Assembly: GCA_014946745.1 (NCBI GenBank)
Contig: JADCRD010000003.1
Coordinates: forward strand, 248,001-312,000
Direction of reading: 5' to 3'
Length of the DNA: 64,000 nt
DNA from: Lysobacterales bacterium
GTDB lineage: Bacteria > Pseudomonadota > Gammaproteobacteria > Xanthomonadales > Xanthomonadaceae
Every line of letters starts with the position of its first letter. The stretch's first letter is position 1. The translations under genes were made by a program, and so were the position numbers. Shown here in pieces: positions 25,466-33,922 of this stretch. A model generated the notes under the pieces. It was not told where the DNA came from. It saw only the letters and a program-made list of their open reading frames with translations, and made no database searches.

Positions 25466-27132
25466 ACCTTCATTTGCGCCTGTGCTGCGCGCTGCTGCTG
25501 AGCCTGCTGTCGACGCTGTCGATGGCGCAGGGCACGCGCGCCTTCCTCGACCGTGAGGAGATCGTGCTGGGCGAGTCGGTCACTCTGAACATCGAGACCG
25601 ATCAGCCCGGCGGCGGTGAACCCGATCTGTCCGCGCTGGGCAGCGATGTGCGCGTGCTCGGCAGCTCCAGCAGCACCCAGATCAGCGTGGTCAACGGCCA
25701 GCAGAGCATGCGCACGCTCTGGGGCGTGGTGCTGGAGCCGCTGTCGGCGGGCGTGATCGGCATTCCGGCGCTGGAGGTGCGCGGCCAGCGCACCGAACCG
25801 CTGCGGCTCTCCGTGCTGCCGGCCAGCGCGCGTCCTCGCGATGTCGATGCCGACGTGCTGCTCGAAGTCGAAGCCGCGCCCGAGAACCCCTACGTGCAGC
25901 AGCAGGTGATCTACACCGTGCGCCTGCTGTACGCCGTCACCCTGCTCGACGGCCAACTCGATGAGCCGCGCGCCGAAGGTGCCGACGTACGCCGACTGGG
26001 CGGCGATGCGACCTTCAGTCGTGACGTGGGCGGTCGCCGCTACAACGTGGTCGAGCGTCGCTACGCGCTGACCCCGCTGGCGTCCGGGGCCTTGACCATC
26101 GAGGCCCCGCGCTTCCGTGGTCGCGCGCTGGTCGGCCGCGCCAACCGCATGTTTGATCCTGGCACCCCGGTGAGCGCGGCGGGGGATCCGGTCACCCTGC
26201 AGGTGCGCCCGCGTCCGCCCAGCGCCGGCGAGCCTTGGCTGCCTGCAGAGTCGCTGGACTATGTCGCCCAGACCGGCGCGGCCGGTGCGCTCAAGGTCGG
26301 CGACCCGGTGACGCTTTCGCTGCGGCTGTCGGCGCGCGGGCTCTCCGCCGAGCAGCTGCCCGAGCTGGTGCTGCCGGCGATCGACGGCGCCGAGATCTAT
26401 CCCGATCAGGAGGCCAGCCAAAGCCGGGAAGGGCCGCGCGGTATCGAAGGCGAGCGCATCCGCAGCTTCGCGGTGGTGCCCACCCGTGCCGGCACGCTGG
26501 AACTGCCGCGCTTGGTCATCCGCTGGTGGGATGTTGCCGCCGATGAGATGCGCGAGGCCGTGATTGAGGCGCAGCGCTTCGAGGTCGAGCCGGGGGCCGC
26601 CACTGCAAGCGGGCTTGCCCCGCGCGCGGACGCCGCCCCGGCCTTGACTGAGGACGGCGATGCGTCTGCCCAGCCCCCGGGTTCACCGGGCGTGCATCCC
26701 TACTGGCGGCTCGCCGCCCTGCTGCAGCTGCCCGTGCTGCTGGCCCTGCTGGCGTTGGCGTGGCGCGGCCGCCGGCCGCCGCTGCGTGTTTCGCCGACGC
26801 CGACGCCGACCCTGCCTCAAGCCGGCCCCGCGTTGGCCGAGGCCCTGCGGCGCGGCGATCTTGACGACATCGCCGCCGCCCTGCGCGCGGTCGCCCTCGC
26901 ACGCGGCCTCAGCCCCGATCTCAGCGGCCTCGCTCAGGCGCTGAGCGATGCCGAGCAGCGCTCAGCGGTCGAAGCCCTGCAGCGCAGCCTGTATGCCGGC
27001 GCTGCCGGTGCTACTGCGCTCGACGGCTTGCGCAGCGCCTTCGCGCGCGCACCGTCCTTCCGTGGCGATGACGCTGCACAGGCCGCTGCCGACGTCCTGC
27101 CGCCGCTGTATCCGCCGCGTCACGGGGGCTGA
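25462..27132 (+). CDS. batD: BatD-like periplasmic protein
   Basis: 556 residues with a signal peptide (LRLCCALLLSLLSTLSMAQG). Then a row of beta-rich domains in the BatD pattern (FLDREEIVLGESVTLNIETD, WGVVLEPLSAGVIGIPALEV, YVQQQVIYTVRLLY). A single C-terminal transmembrane helix follows (about 413-433, LLQLPVLLALLALAW) with a short cytoplasmic tail. It closes the moxR-bat operon; the family is presumed to form the periplasmic part of a complex with BatA/BatB that supports envelope integrity and oxidative-stress tolerance. Confidence 0.9.
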   Translation: MNLHLRLCCALLLSLLSTLSMAQGTRAFLDREEIVLGESVTLNIETDQPGGGEPDLSALGSDVRVLGSSSSTQISVVNGQQSMRTLWGVVLEPLSAGVIGIPALEVRGQRTEPLRLSVLPASARPRDVDADVLLEVEAAPENPYVQQQVIYTVRLLYAVTLLDGQLDEPRAEGADVRRLGGDATFSRDVGGRRYNVVERRYALTPLASGALTIEAPRFRGRALVGRANRMFDPGTPVSAAGDPVTLQVRPRPPSAGEPWLPAESLDYVAQTGAAGALKVGDPVTLSLRLSARGLSAEQLPELVLPAIDGAEIYPDQEASQSREGPRGIEGERIRSFAVVPTRAGTLELPRLVIRWWDVAADEMREAVIEAQRFEVEPGAATASGLAPRADAAPALTEDGDASAQPPGSPGVHPYWRLAALLQLPVLLALLALAWRGRRPPLRVSPTPTPTLPQAGPALAEALRRGDLDDIAAALRAVALARGLSPDLSGLAQALSDAEQRSAVEALQRSLYAGAAGATALDGLRSAFARAPSFRGDDAAQAAADVLPPLYPPRHGG

Positions 27133-27395
27133 AGCGCGCGCCGTCGAAGCCCGTGGATCGTTTCGCCCGGCTCGCCCTCACTCGCCCCGCTGTTGTACGG
27201 TTGCACGGCACTGGCGATCAGACGCGCACACCCGGCGCCCACGACGGCCTGATGTACCATCCGCCGGCCGTGCGAGGTGCTAAGGACAGCCCATCGCACG
27301 CGCAGCCGCGGCGCCGCCGCTGCGGCGGCTTGCCGGCAGCGCGCTGTGGGCTCTCCGCGCGCGCCTTTCCTGTTCAGTCCTTTGGGGGACGCCTG

Positions 27396-29066
27396 ATGAT
27401 CCAACGTATCGCGCTGGCCTTGCTGCTGGCTGTCAGTTTCCCTGCGCTCGCGCAGGACACCGCACCTCTGCAGGCCCAGGGCTTTGAGTCTTCCGAGGCC
27501 CCTGCCGCCGAAGCGGCGCCCGCGCCTGCCCAGGCGGAGGCGGTCGGCACGCCCGCGGCGGCGGCGGACGCGGCACCGCCGAGCCTGGACCAGCGCATCG
27601 AAGCCTTCATCCGCCCGATTGCCGATGATGTCTCCGGCTTCATCTTCCACGCGGTGCGGGTGGGCGGAACGGACGAAGCGCCGGTGATGTTCCCGCTAAT
27701 CGTCGGCTGGCTGATCCTCGCCGGCGTGGTGTTCACGCTGTACTTCGGCTTCATCAACGTGCGCGGCTTCGCCCACGGCTTCCGCCTGCTGCGCGGCGAC
27801 TACAGCAGCAAGCGCGACGCCGGCCCCGGCGAGGTCAGCCATTTCCAGGCCCTGACCTCGGCAGTCTCCGGCACGGTCGGCCTCGGCAACATCGCGGGCG
27901 TGGCTGTGGCGATCACCATCGGTGGCCCCGGTGCGACCTTCTGGATGGTGCTCGCTGGCCTGCTGGCGATGTCGACCAAGTTCGTCGAGTGCACGCTGGG
28001 CGTGAAGTACCGCCTGGAGAAGCCCGACGGCACCGTCTCGGGCGGCCCGATGTACTACCTCTCCCGCGGCATCGCCGAGAACTATCCGAGCCTGAAGTGG
28101 TTCGGCTGGAAGCTGGCGATCATCTTCGCGGTCTGCTCAATGCTGGGCGCGATCGGCGCCGGCGCCATGTTCCAGGCCAACCAGGCCTATGCACAGTTGC
28201 TCAACGTCACCGGCGGTGCCGAGGGCCCGCTGGCGGGCAATGGCCTGTGGTTCGGCCTCGTCTACGCCGCGCTGGCGGGCGCGGTGGTGATCGGCGGCAT
28301 CACCCGCATAGGCAGCGTGACCTCGAAGCTGGTGCCCGGCATGGCGGCGCTCTACATCTTTGGCTGCGTGTTCGTCATTGCCGCCAACGCGGGCCAGCTG
28401 CCCGCGGCGATCGCTGCAATCTTCGAAGGCGCGTTCACCGGTGAAGGCGCGGTCGGCGGCATCATCGGCGCTCTGATCGTGGGTTTCCGACGCGCGGCCT
28501 TCTCCAACGAGGCGGGCCTCGGCTCCGCGGCGATCGCGCATTCGGCGGTCAAGACGCGTGATCCGGTGACCGAAGGCTTCGTCGCCCTGTGGGAGCCCTT
28601 CATCGACACCGTGGTGATCTGCACCATGACCGCGCTGGTGATCATCATCACCGGCCAGCACCTGGTCGAGGGCAGCGGCGACGGCGTGCAGCTCACCTCC
28701 AACGCCTTCGGCAGCGTGGTCAGCTGGTTCCCCTACGTGCTCACCTTCGCGGTGTTCCTGTTCGCCTTCTCCACCACCATCACCTGGGGCTACTACGGCG
28801 CCAAGGCCGCGGCCTTTCTCGCGCGCGAAAGCAAGGGCGTGCTGTACGGCTTCAAGTTCTTCTACCTGGTCGCCGCGGTGGTCGGCTGCACCCTGCAGCT
28901 GTCCAGCCTCGTCGACATCGCCGATGCCCTGCTGTTCATCATGGCCATCCCCAACCTCATCGGCGTGTACCTGCTGATGCCGGTGGTCAAGCGCGAACTG
29001 AATGCCTACTGGGCGCGGCTCAAGGCCGGAGAGCTGCGCAACTACCGCGAACAGCCGGAGACCTGA
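27396..29066 (+). CDS. Sodium:alanine symporter family protein (AGCS) with an exported N-terminal extension
   Basis: 556 residues. Imports alanine/glycine-type amino acids with Na+ across the inner membrane. The family signatures are GTVGLGNIAGVAVAITIGGP and FRRAAFSNEAGLGSAAIAHS, with EPFIDTVVICTMTALVI later. About 90 residues precede the first transmembrane helix: a signal-like MIQRIALALLLAVSFPALAQ, then an Ala/Pro/Glu-rich stretch and LDQRIEAFIRPIADDVSGFI. The ATG at 27396 is chosen because GGGGGA lies at 27384-27389; the open frame further upstream is non-coding in character. It is followed after 3 bases by a second symporter gene. The 263-base gap before it shows nothing recognisable. Confidence 0.92.
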   Translation: MIQRIALALLLAVSFPALAQDTAPLQAQGFESSEAPAAEAAPAPAQAEAVGTPAAAADAAPPSLDQRIEAFIRPIADDVSGFIFHAVRVGGTDEAPVMFPLIVGWLILAGVVFTLYFGFINVRGFAHGFRLLRGDYSSKRDAGPGEVSHFQALTSAVSGTVGLGNIAGVAVAITIGGPGATFWMVLAGLLAMSTKFVECTLGVKYRLEKPDGTVSGGPMYYLSRGIAENYPSLKWFGWKLAIIFAVCSMLGAIGAGAMFQANQAYAQLLNVTGGAEGPLAGNGLWFGLVYAALAGAVVIGGITRIGSVTSKLVPGMAALYIFGCVFVIAANAGQLPAAIAAIFEGAFTGEGAVGGIIGALIVGFRRAAFSNEAGLGSAAIAHSAVKTRDPVTEGFVALWEPFIDTVVICTMTALVIIITGQHLVEGSGDGVQLTSNAFGSVVSWFPYVLTFAVFLFAFSTTITWGYYGAKAAAFLARESKGVLYGFKFFYLVAAVVGCTLQLSSLVDIADALLFIMAIPNLIGVYLLMPVVKRELNAYWARLKAGELRNYREQPET

Positions 29067-29069
29067 GCC

Positions 29070-30386
29070 ATGAACAGCGCCCGCGGTCTCTCTCTGCACA
29101 CCCAGATGGCCATCGGCTTCGCGGTGGGCATCACCGCAGGCGTGCTGGCCAATGCTTTCGCCGGCGATTCCAGCTGGCTGGACCCGGCGATCGACTACGT
29201 CACCAACCCGGTCGGCAAGATCTTCTTGAACTTGCTGTTCATGCTGGTGGTGCCGCTGGTGTTCTCGGCCCTGGTTCTGGGCGTGGTCGAGATCGGCGAT
29301 CCGCGCTCGCTGGGGCGCATCGGCGGCCGCACCTTGATCTTCATCCTGGTGGTGACGGCGATCGCGGTCAGCATCGGGATGATCATCGTCAACCTTGTTC
29401 AGCCAGGCCAGGGATTGTCTCCCGAGTTGGCCGAGGAGCTGATCGCTGGCTCCGGCGAGCGCGCAGCCGACATTGCTACCAAGGGCGCTGCCGTATCGGG
29501 CATCGACCTTCTCATCAACATCGTGCCCCGCAACCCGATCGCGTCGGCGGTCAATGGTGATTTGATCGGTGTGATGTTCTTCGCCCTGATGTTCGGCATC
29601 GGCGCCACCGTGGTCGCCTCGGCCGGCACCCGCAGCTTCGTCGGTGCCGTGCAGGGTGTCTACGACATCTGCCTGAAGCTGATCGGCTGGATCATCCAGC
29701 TCGCGCCCTACGCCGTGGCATGCCTGCTGTTCAGCATCACCGCCAAGCTCGGCTTCGACGTGCTGGTGCAGCTGGCGCGCTATGTCGGCACCGTCGTGCT
29801 GGCGCTGGCGATCCACTTCTTCGTGGTGTTTCCGATCCTGGTGCGGGTGTTCGGCGGCATGTCGCCGCTGAAGTTCTTCAAGGGCGCGGAGCCGGCGCTG
29901 CTGACCGCATTCTCGACCAGCTCGTCGAGCGCGACCCTGCCGACCACGCTGGAATGCGCCGAGCACCGGCTGGGCGTACCGCGGCCCGTGGCCCGCTTCG
30001 TCTGCACGCTGGGCGCCACCGCCAACATGAACGGCACGGCGTTGTTCGAGGGCATCACCGTGCTCTTCCTAGCGCAGTTCTTTGGCGTCGAGCTGAGCTT
30101 CGTGCAGCAGATGAGCATTCTGGTGCTGTGCATCTTCGGTGCGATCGGCGCCGCCGGTGTGCCGGGCGGCTCACTGCCGGTGATTGCGATGATCCTCGCC
30201 ATGTTCGGCATTCCGCCCGAAGGCATCGGCCTGATCCTCGGCGTCGACCGCTTCCTCGACATGTGCCGCACCACGGTCAATGTCGGCGGCGATCTGGTGG
30301 GATCGGTGGTGGTGGCGCGTACCGGCTTGCAGCCGCCGGACGCGGCGCCGCAGGACGACGGAGGCGCGGAGCGGCGGGATGTCTGA
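29070..30386 (+). CDS. Dicarboxylate/amino acid:cation symporter (DAACS, GltP/SstT-like)
   Basis: 438 residues, about eight membrane helices plus two re-entrant hairpins. Visible family motifs are NPVGKIFLNLLFMLVVPLVF, the serine-rich re-entrant loop FSTSSSSATLPTTLECAE, TLGATANMNGTALFEG and GVPGGSLPVIAMIL. DRFLDMCRTTVNVGGDL forms the substrate-binding helix 8. It couples uptake of glutamate/aspartate, C4-dicarboxylates or Ser/Thr to H+ or Na+; the Arg in the DMCRTT segment favours an acidic substrate. It is tightly linked to the AGCS gene upstream, and its last 8 bases overlap the ECF sigma gene. Confidence 0.93.
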   Translation: MNSARGLSLHTQMAIGFAVGITAGVLANAFAGDSSWLDPAIDYVTNPVGKIFLNLLFMLVVPLVFSALVLGVVEIGDPRSLGRIGGRTLIFILVVTAIAVSIGMIIVNLVQPGQGLSPELAEELIAGSGERAADIATKGAAVSGIDLLINIVPRNPIASAVNGDLIGVMFFALMFGIGATVVASAGTRSFVGAVQGVYDICLKLIGWIIQLAPYAVACLLFSITAKLGFDVLVQLARYVGTVVLALAIHFFVVFPILVRVFGGMSPLKFFKGAEPALLTAFSTSSSSATLPTTLECAEHRLGVPRPVARFVCTLGATANMNGTALFEGITVLFLAQFFGVELSFVQQMSILVLCIFGAIGAAGVPGGSLPVIAMILAMFGIPPEGIGLILGVDRFLDMCRTTVNVGGDLVGSVVVARTGLQPPDAAPQDDGGAERRDV

Positions 30387-30951
30387 GGTGCGGCAGGACA
30401 CCGACCTCACCGGCCTGCTGCAGGCCTGGCGCGGCGGCGACCGCGCCGCGCTCGACCAGCTGCTGCCGGAGGTCTACGACCTGCTGAAGCGGATGGCGGC
30501 CGGACGCGTCGGCAGCGTCGACCGCACGCCGACGCTGGAGCCCACCGCGCTGGTGCACGAGGCCGTGCTGCGCCTGCTCGGCCACAGTCCGGACTGGCAG
30601 AACCGCAGCCACTTTCTCGCCGTCGCCGCCCTGCAGATGCGCGCCGTGCTGGTCGATCATGCGCGCGCGCGCGTGGCCGCTAAGCGCGGCGGCGGGGCGG
30701 CGCTGGTGACCCTGCGCGCCGCCGAGTTCGAGGCCGCGGGCGACAGCGTCGAGATCGATCTGCTGGCCCTGGATCAGGCCCTGCGGCTGCTCGCCGACAC
30801 CGATGCGCGCGCCGCGCGCGTCGTCGAGATGAGCTACTTCAGCGGCATGCAGCGCGAAGAGATCGCCGAGGTGCTGGCGGTGAGCCCGGCCACCGTCGAC
30901 CGCGACCTGCGCTTCGCCCGCGCCTTCCTGAACCGTCAGCTCGGCGGCTGA
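30379..30951 (+). CDS. ECF-type RNA polymerase sigma factor, ECF43/EcfK-like
   Basis: 190 residues. Region 2 (about 10-95) contains LDQLLPEVYDLLKRMAAGRV, then PTALVHEAVLRLLG and the NRSHFLAVAALQMRAVLVDH segment, which is distinctive of the Sigma70_ECF (PF07638) group. Region 4 carries VVEMSYFSGMQREEIAEVLA and SPATVDRDLRFARAFL, the -35 recognition helix. Members of this group are often encoded beside a Ser/Thr protein kinase (EcfK-PknS in Xanthomonas citri), but no kinase is in the window. The start overlaps the transporter stop by 8 bases, suggesting translational coupling. Targets unknown. Confidence 0.9.
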   Translation: MSEVRQDTDLTGLLQAWRGGDRAALDQLLPEVYDLLKRMAAGRVGSVDRTPTLEPTALVHEAVLRLLGHSPDWQNRSHFLAVAALQMRAVLVDHARARVAAKRGGGAALVTLRAAEFEAAGDSVEIDLLALDQALRLLADTDARAARVVEMSYFSGMQREEIAEVLAVSPATVDRDLRFARAFLNRQLGG

Positions 30952-31060
30952 GGCCCGCAACGCGCTCTGCCGGGCGCGACGCCCGGGATGGCCTGCCGCA
31001 GTGCAGCAGCCGCAGCCCGCACCATCGCGTATGTTCCTGCCTTCGATGAGGGGATCTCGC

Positions 31061-32671
31061 ATGGCGACGCGCGGGGAGTCGGAGGTGCTGGTGATCGGCG
31101 GCGGCTTGGCCGGCATGGTCAGCGCGCTCGAGTGCCTGCGCGCCGGCCGCTCGGTGACGATCGTCGACCGCGATACCCCCGAGCGCTTCGGCGGGCTCGC
31201 GCGCTGGGCGTTCGGCGGCATGGCGCTGGTCGGCACGCCGCTGCAGGCGCGGATGAAGATCGGCGATACGCCCGAGATCGCCCTGCGCGACTGGCTGAGC
31301 TTTGGCGAGCTGGACCCCGCCGACACCGCGTCCCTGGCCTGGGCGAAGCGCTACGTCGAGCGCTCGCGGGCCGAGGTCTACGACTGGCTGCTGGGCGAGG
31401 GCCTGCGCTTCCTGCCGGCGGTCAACTGGGTCGAGCGTGGCCGTCACGGCGAGGGCAATTCCGTGCCGCGCTACCACATCGTCTGGGGCACGGCGCGCCA
31501 GCTGGTGCTGTGTCTGCACGCGGCGCTGCAACGCGCGGACAGCGGCGGCCGCCTGGGCCTCATGCATCGGCACCGCGTCACCGCGCTGGAGTCGCAGAAC
31601 GGCCGCGTCTGCGGAGCGCTCGCGGTCGACGATCGCAGCGGCGCTGAAGTCCGGCTCAAGGCCGATGCGGTGGTGCTGGCGATGGGCGGCATCAACGGCA
31701 GCCATGCCGCCTGTCGCGCGCACTGGCCCAAGGAGCGTCCGCTGCCGGCGAGGATGCTCAACGGCGCGCACCCCGACGCGGATGGCCGCCTGCACACCGA
31801 GGTGGCCGAGGGCTTGGGAGGCCAGATCGTCAATGCCGGCGAGATGTGGAACTACGCCGGCGGTATCGCGCATCCGTTTCCGCATTTCGAAGGCCATGGG
31901 CTGTCGATCATTCCCTGCAAGTCGGCGCTGTGGCTGGACCACCGCGGCGAGCGCATCGGCCCGGAGCCGCTGGTCACCGGTTTCGACACCCACTGGCTGT
32001 GTCAGCGCGTGGCCGCGCAGGCCAAGCCCTGGACCTGGCAGCTGCTCAACCGCCGCATCGCGCTCAAAGAGTTCGCCATCTCCGGCGCCGAGCACAACCC
32101 GCGTATCCGCGACCGCCAGATGCTGCGCTTTCTGCTGGAGACTCTGTTCGGCAATGCGCGCCTGGTCGAGCAGATGCAGCGCGAGAGCGAGGACTTCCTG
32201 GTCGATGATTCGCTGCCAAGTCTCGCCGCCAAGATGAACGCGCTGACCTGCTCGCACGATATCGACGCCGCGCGACTCGGCGCTACGGTCGCTGCCTTCG
32301 ATGCCCACTTCGCGCCCGGCCGCGACCCGGCCGACGACGCGCAGATCCGCCGCATCGAGCAGGCGCGGCAGTGGCGACCCGACCGCCTGCGCACCTGTGC
32401 GCCGGCACCGCTGTCGAAGCCCGGCGCGGGGCCGTGGATCGCGATCCGCCTGCAGCTGATCACCCGCAAGAGCCTGGGCGGCCTGCGCACCGACCTGCAG
32501 TCGCGGGTGCTGGGCGTCGACGAGGCGCCGATTCCCGGCCTGTACTGCGTCGGCGAGGCGGCCGGCTTCGGCGGCGGCGGCGCCCACGGCAAGCGCTCGC
32601 TGGAGGGCACCTTCCTCCCGGGCTGCATCCTCACCGCCCGCGCTGCGGCGCGGCATCTCACGAAGGGCTGA
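31061..32671 (+). CDS. FAD-binding dehydrogenase, 3-ketosteroid-dehydrogenase-like superfamily
   Basis: 536 residues. The N-terminal Rossmann motif is VLVIGGGLAGMVSALE with the acidic strand end VTIVDRD. Then come FGGLARWAFGGMALVGTPLQ, GNSVPRYHIVWGTARQLV and, near the C-terminus, ITRKSLGGLRTDLQSRVL and GLYCVGEAAGFGGGGAHGKR. This matches the FAD-binding dehydrogenase group (Rv0785 type) related to fumarate reductase/KstD flavoproteins; the substrate of the group is not established. The ATG at 31061 is chosen because AGGGGA lies about 7 bases upstream. It begins 109 bases after the sigma gene, and its stop is 5 bases before the next start, so these two enzymes are co-expressed. Confidence 0.88.
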   Translation: MATRGESEVLVIGGGLAGMVSALECLRAGRSVTIVDRDTPERFGGLARWAFGGMALVGTPLQARMKIGDTPEIALRDWLSFGELDPADTASLAWAKRYVERSRAEVYDWLLGEGLRFLPAVNWVERGRHGEGNSVPRYHIVWGTARQLVLCLHAALQRADSGGRLGLMHRHRVTALESQNGRVCGALAVDDRSGAEVRLKADAVVLAMGGINGSHAACRAHWPKERPLPARMLNGAHPDADGRLHTEVAEGLGGQIVNAGEMWNYAGGIAHPFPHFEGHGLSIIPCKSALWLDHRGERIGPEPLVTGFDTHWLCQRVAAQAKPWTWQLLNRRIALKEFAISGAEHNPRIRDRQMLRFLLETLFGNARLVEQMQRESEDFLVDDSLPSLAAKMNALTCSHDIDAARLGATVAAFDAHFAPGRDPADDAQIRRIEQARQWRPDRLRTCAPAPLSKPGAGPWIAIRLQLITRKSLGGLRTDLQSRVLGVDEAPIPGLYCVGEAAGFGGGGAHGKRSLEGTFLPGCILTARAAARHLTKG

Positions 32672-32676
32672 GGCGC

Positions 32677-33828
32677 ATGTTCGGCCGCTATCCGGTCACC
32701 GCTGGCGACTACCGCGAGCGCGCGCGATCGCGCCTGCCGCGCTTCCTGTTCGACTACGTGGATGGCGGCGCCGGCGCGGAGCAGACCCTCGCCGCCAATG
32801 CCGAGGACTGGGCGCGCCTTACGCTGCGCCAGCGCGTGCTGGTCGATGTCGCGGGTGTCGAGACCACGAGCGAGCTGCTGGGCCAGCGCTGCGCCCTGCC
32901 GCTGGCGCTGGCGCCGGTGGGCTTCGCCGGCATGATGGCGCGTCGCGGCGAAGCCCAGGCGGCGCGCGCTGCGCGCTCCCTGCAGGTGCCCTTCACCCTG
33001 TCGACCGTGGGCATCTGCAGCTACGAGGAAGTGCTTGCCGCGAGCGGCGTGCCGCCCTGGTTCCAGCTCTACATGCTGCGCGACCGCGGGCTGGTCGCGG
33101 CCCTGCTCGATCAGGTCTGGGCCCAGGGCTGTCGCACGCTGGTGTTCACCATCGATCTGCCGGTGCTCGGCCCGCGCCATCGCGACCCGCGCCACGGCAT
33201 CGGCCGGCCCGGCCTGCGACCGAAGCTGATCAAGCTGGCGCAGCTGCTGTCGCGGCCGCAGTGGCTGCGCGCCGTTGGCATCGGCGGCAAGCCGCACAGC
33301 TTCGGCAGCCTCGGCGCGCACGTGCCGGCCGCGAACGATTTCGAAACCTTCCGCCACTGGGTCGACGCGCAGTTCGATCCCACGGTCACCTGGAAGGACA
33401 TCGCCTGGCTGCGCGCGCGCTGGCAGGGCCGGCTGGCGCTCAAGGGTCTGCTCGATGCCGACGACATCGCACCGGCGCTCGACACCGGCGCCGAGGCGCT
33501 GATCGTCTCCAACCACGGTGGCCGCCAGCTCGATGGCGCAGCGTCCACCGCGCGCAGGCTGCCCGCGCTGGCGAAGCAGGTGAACGGGCGCTGCGCGGTG
33601 CTGGTCGACGGCGGCATCCGCAGCGGCATCGACGTGTTCCGCGCGCTGGCGCGGGGCGCGGACGGCGTGCTGATCGGCCGGCCCTGGGTATGGGCGCTGG
33701 CCAGCGCCGGCGAGGCTGGCGTGCGTGCGCTGATCGAAGCCTGGCAGAACGAACTGCGCACCACCATGGCGCTCGCAGGGGTGACCCGCGTCGCCGACAT
33801 CGGCCCGCAGCATCTCGAGCCCGGCTAG
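32677..33828 (+). CDS. FMN-dependent alpha-hydroxyacid dehydrogenase/oxidase (LldD/mandelate dehydrogenase family)
   Basis: 383 residues, TIM-barrel flavoenzyme. Oxidises an L-2-hydroxyacid to the 2-oxoacid. Visible are the N-terminal PRFLFDYVDGGAGAEQTLAA, the FMN-site LPLALAPVGFAGMMARRGE, STVGICSYEEV and WFQLYMLRDR. The catalytic signature SNHGGRQLD lies at about 278-286 with the base His280. VLVDGGIRSGIDVFRALARG follows as the phosphate-binding loop. Whether the substrate is lactate, mandelate or another acid cannot be decided. It follows the FAD dehydrogenase by 5 bases and precedes the TPP enzyme by 94. Confidence 0.92.
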   Translation: MFGRYPVTAGDYRERARSRLPRFLFDYVDGGAGAEQTLAANAEDWARLTLRQRVLVDVAGVETTSELLGQRCALPLALAPVGFAGMMARRGEAQAARAARSLQVPFTLSTVGICSYEEVLAASGVPPWFQLYMLRDRGLVAALLDQVWAQGCRTLVFTIDLPVLGPRHRDPRHGIGRPGLRPKLIKLAQLLSRPQWLRAVGIGGKPHSFGSLGAHVPAANDFETFRHWVDAQFDPTVTWKDIAWLRARWQGRLALKGLLDADDIAPALDTGAEALIVSNHGGRQLDGAASTARRLPALAKQVNGRCAVLVDGGIRSGIDVFRALARGADGVLIGRPWVWALASAGEAGVRALIEAWQNELRTTMALAGVTRVADIGPQHLEPG

Positions 33829-33922
33829 CCGCCAAGCGACCGCCGGGCACACTGCCTGACGCGATCGTGCTGTCGTTCCCGCTCACGCCGCCCACTGACT
33901 TTCCCCAGCCCCGGAACCCGCC

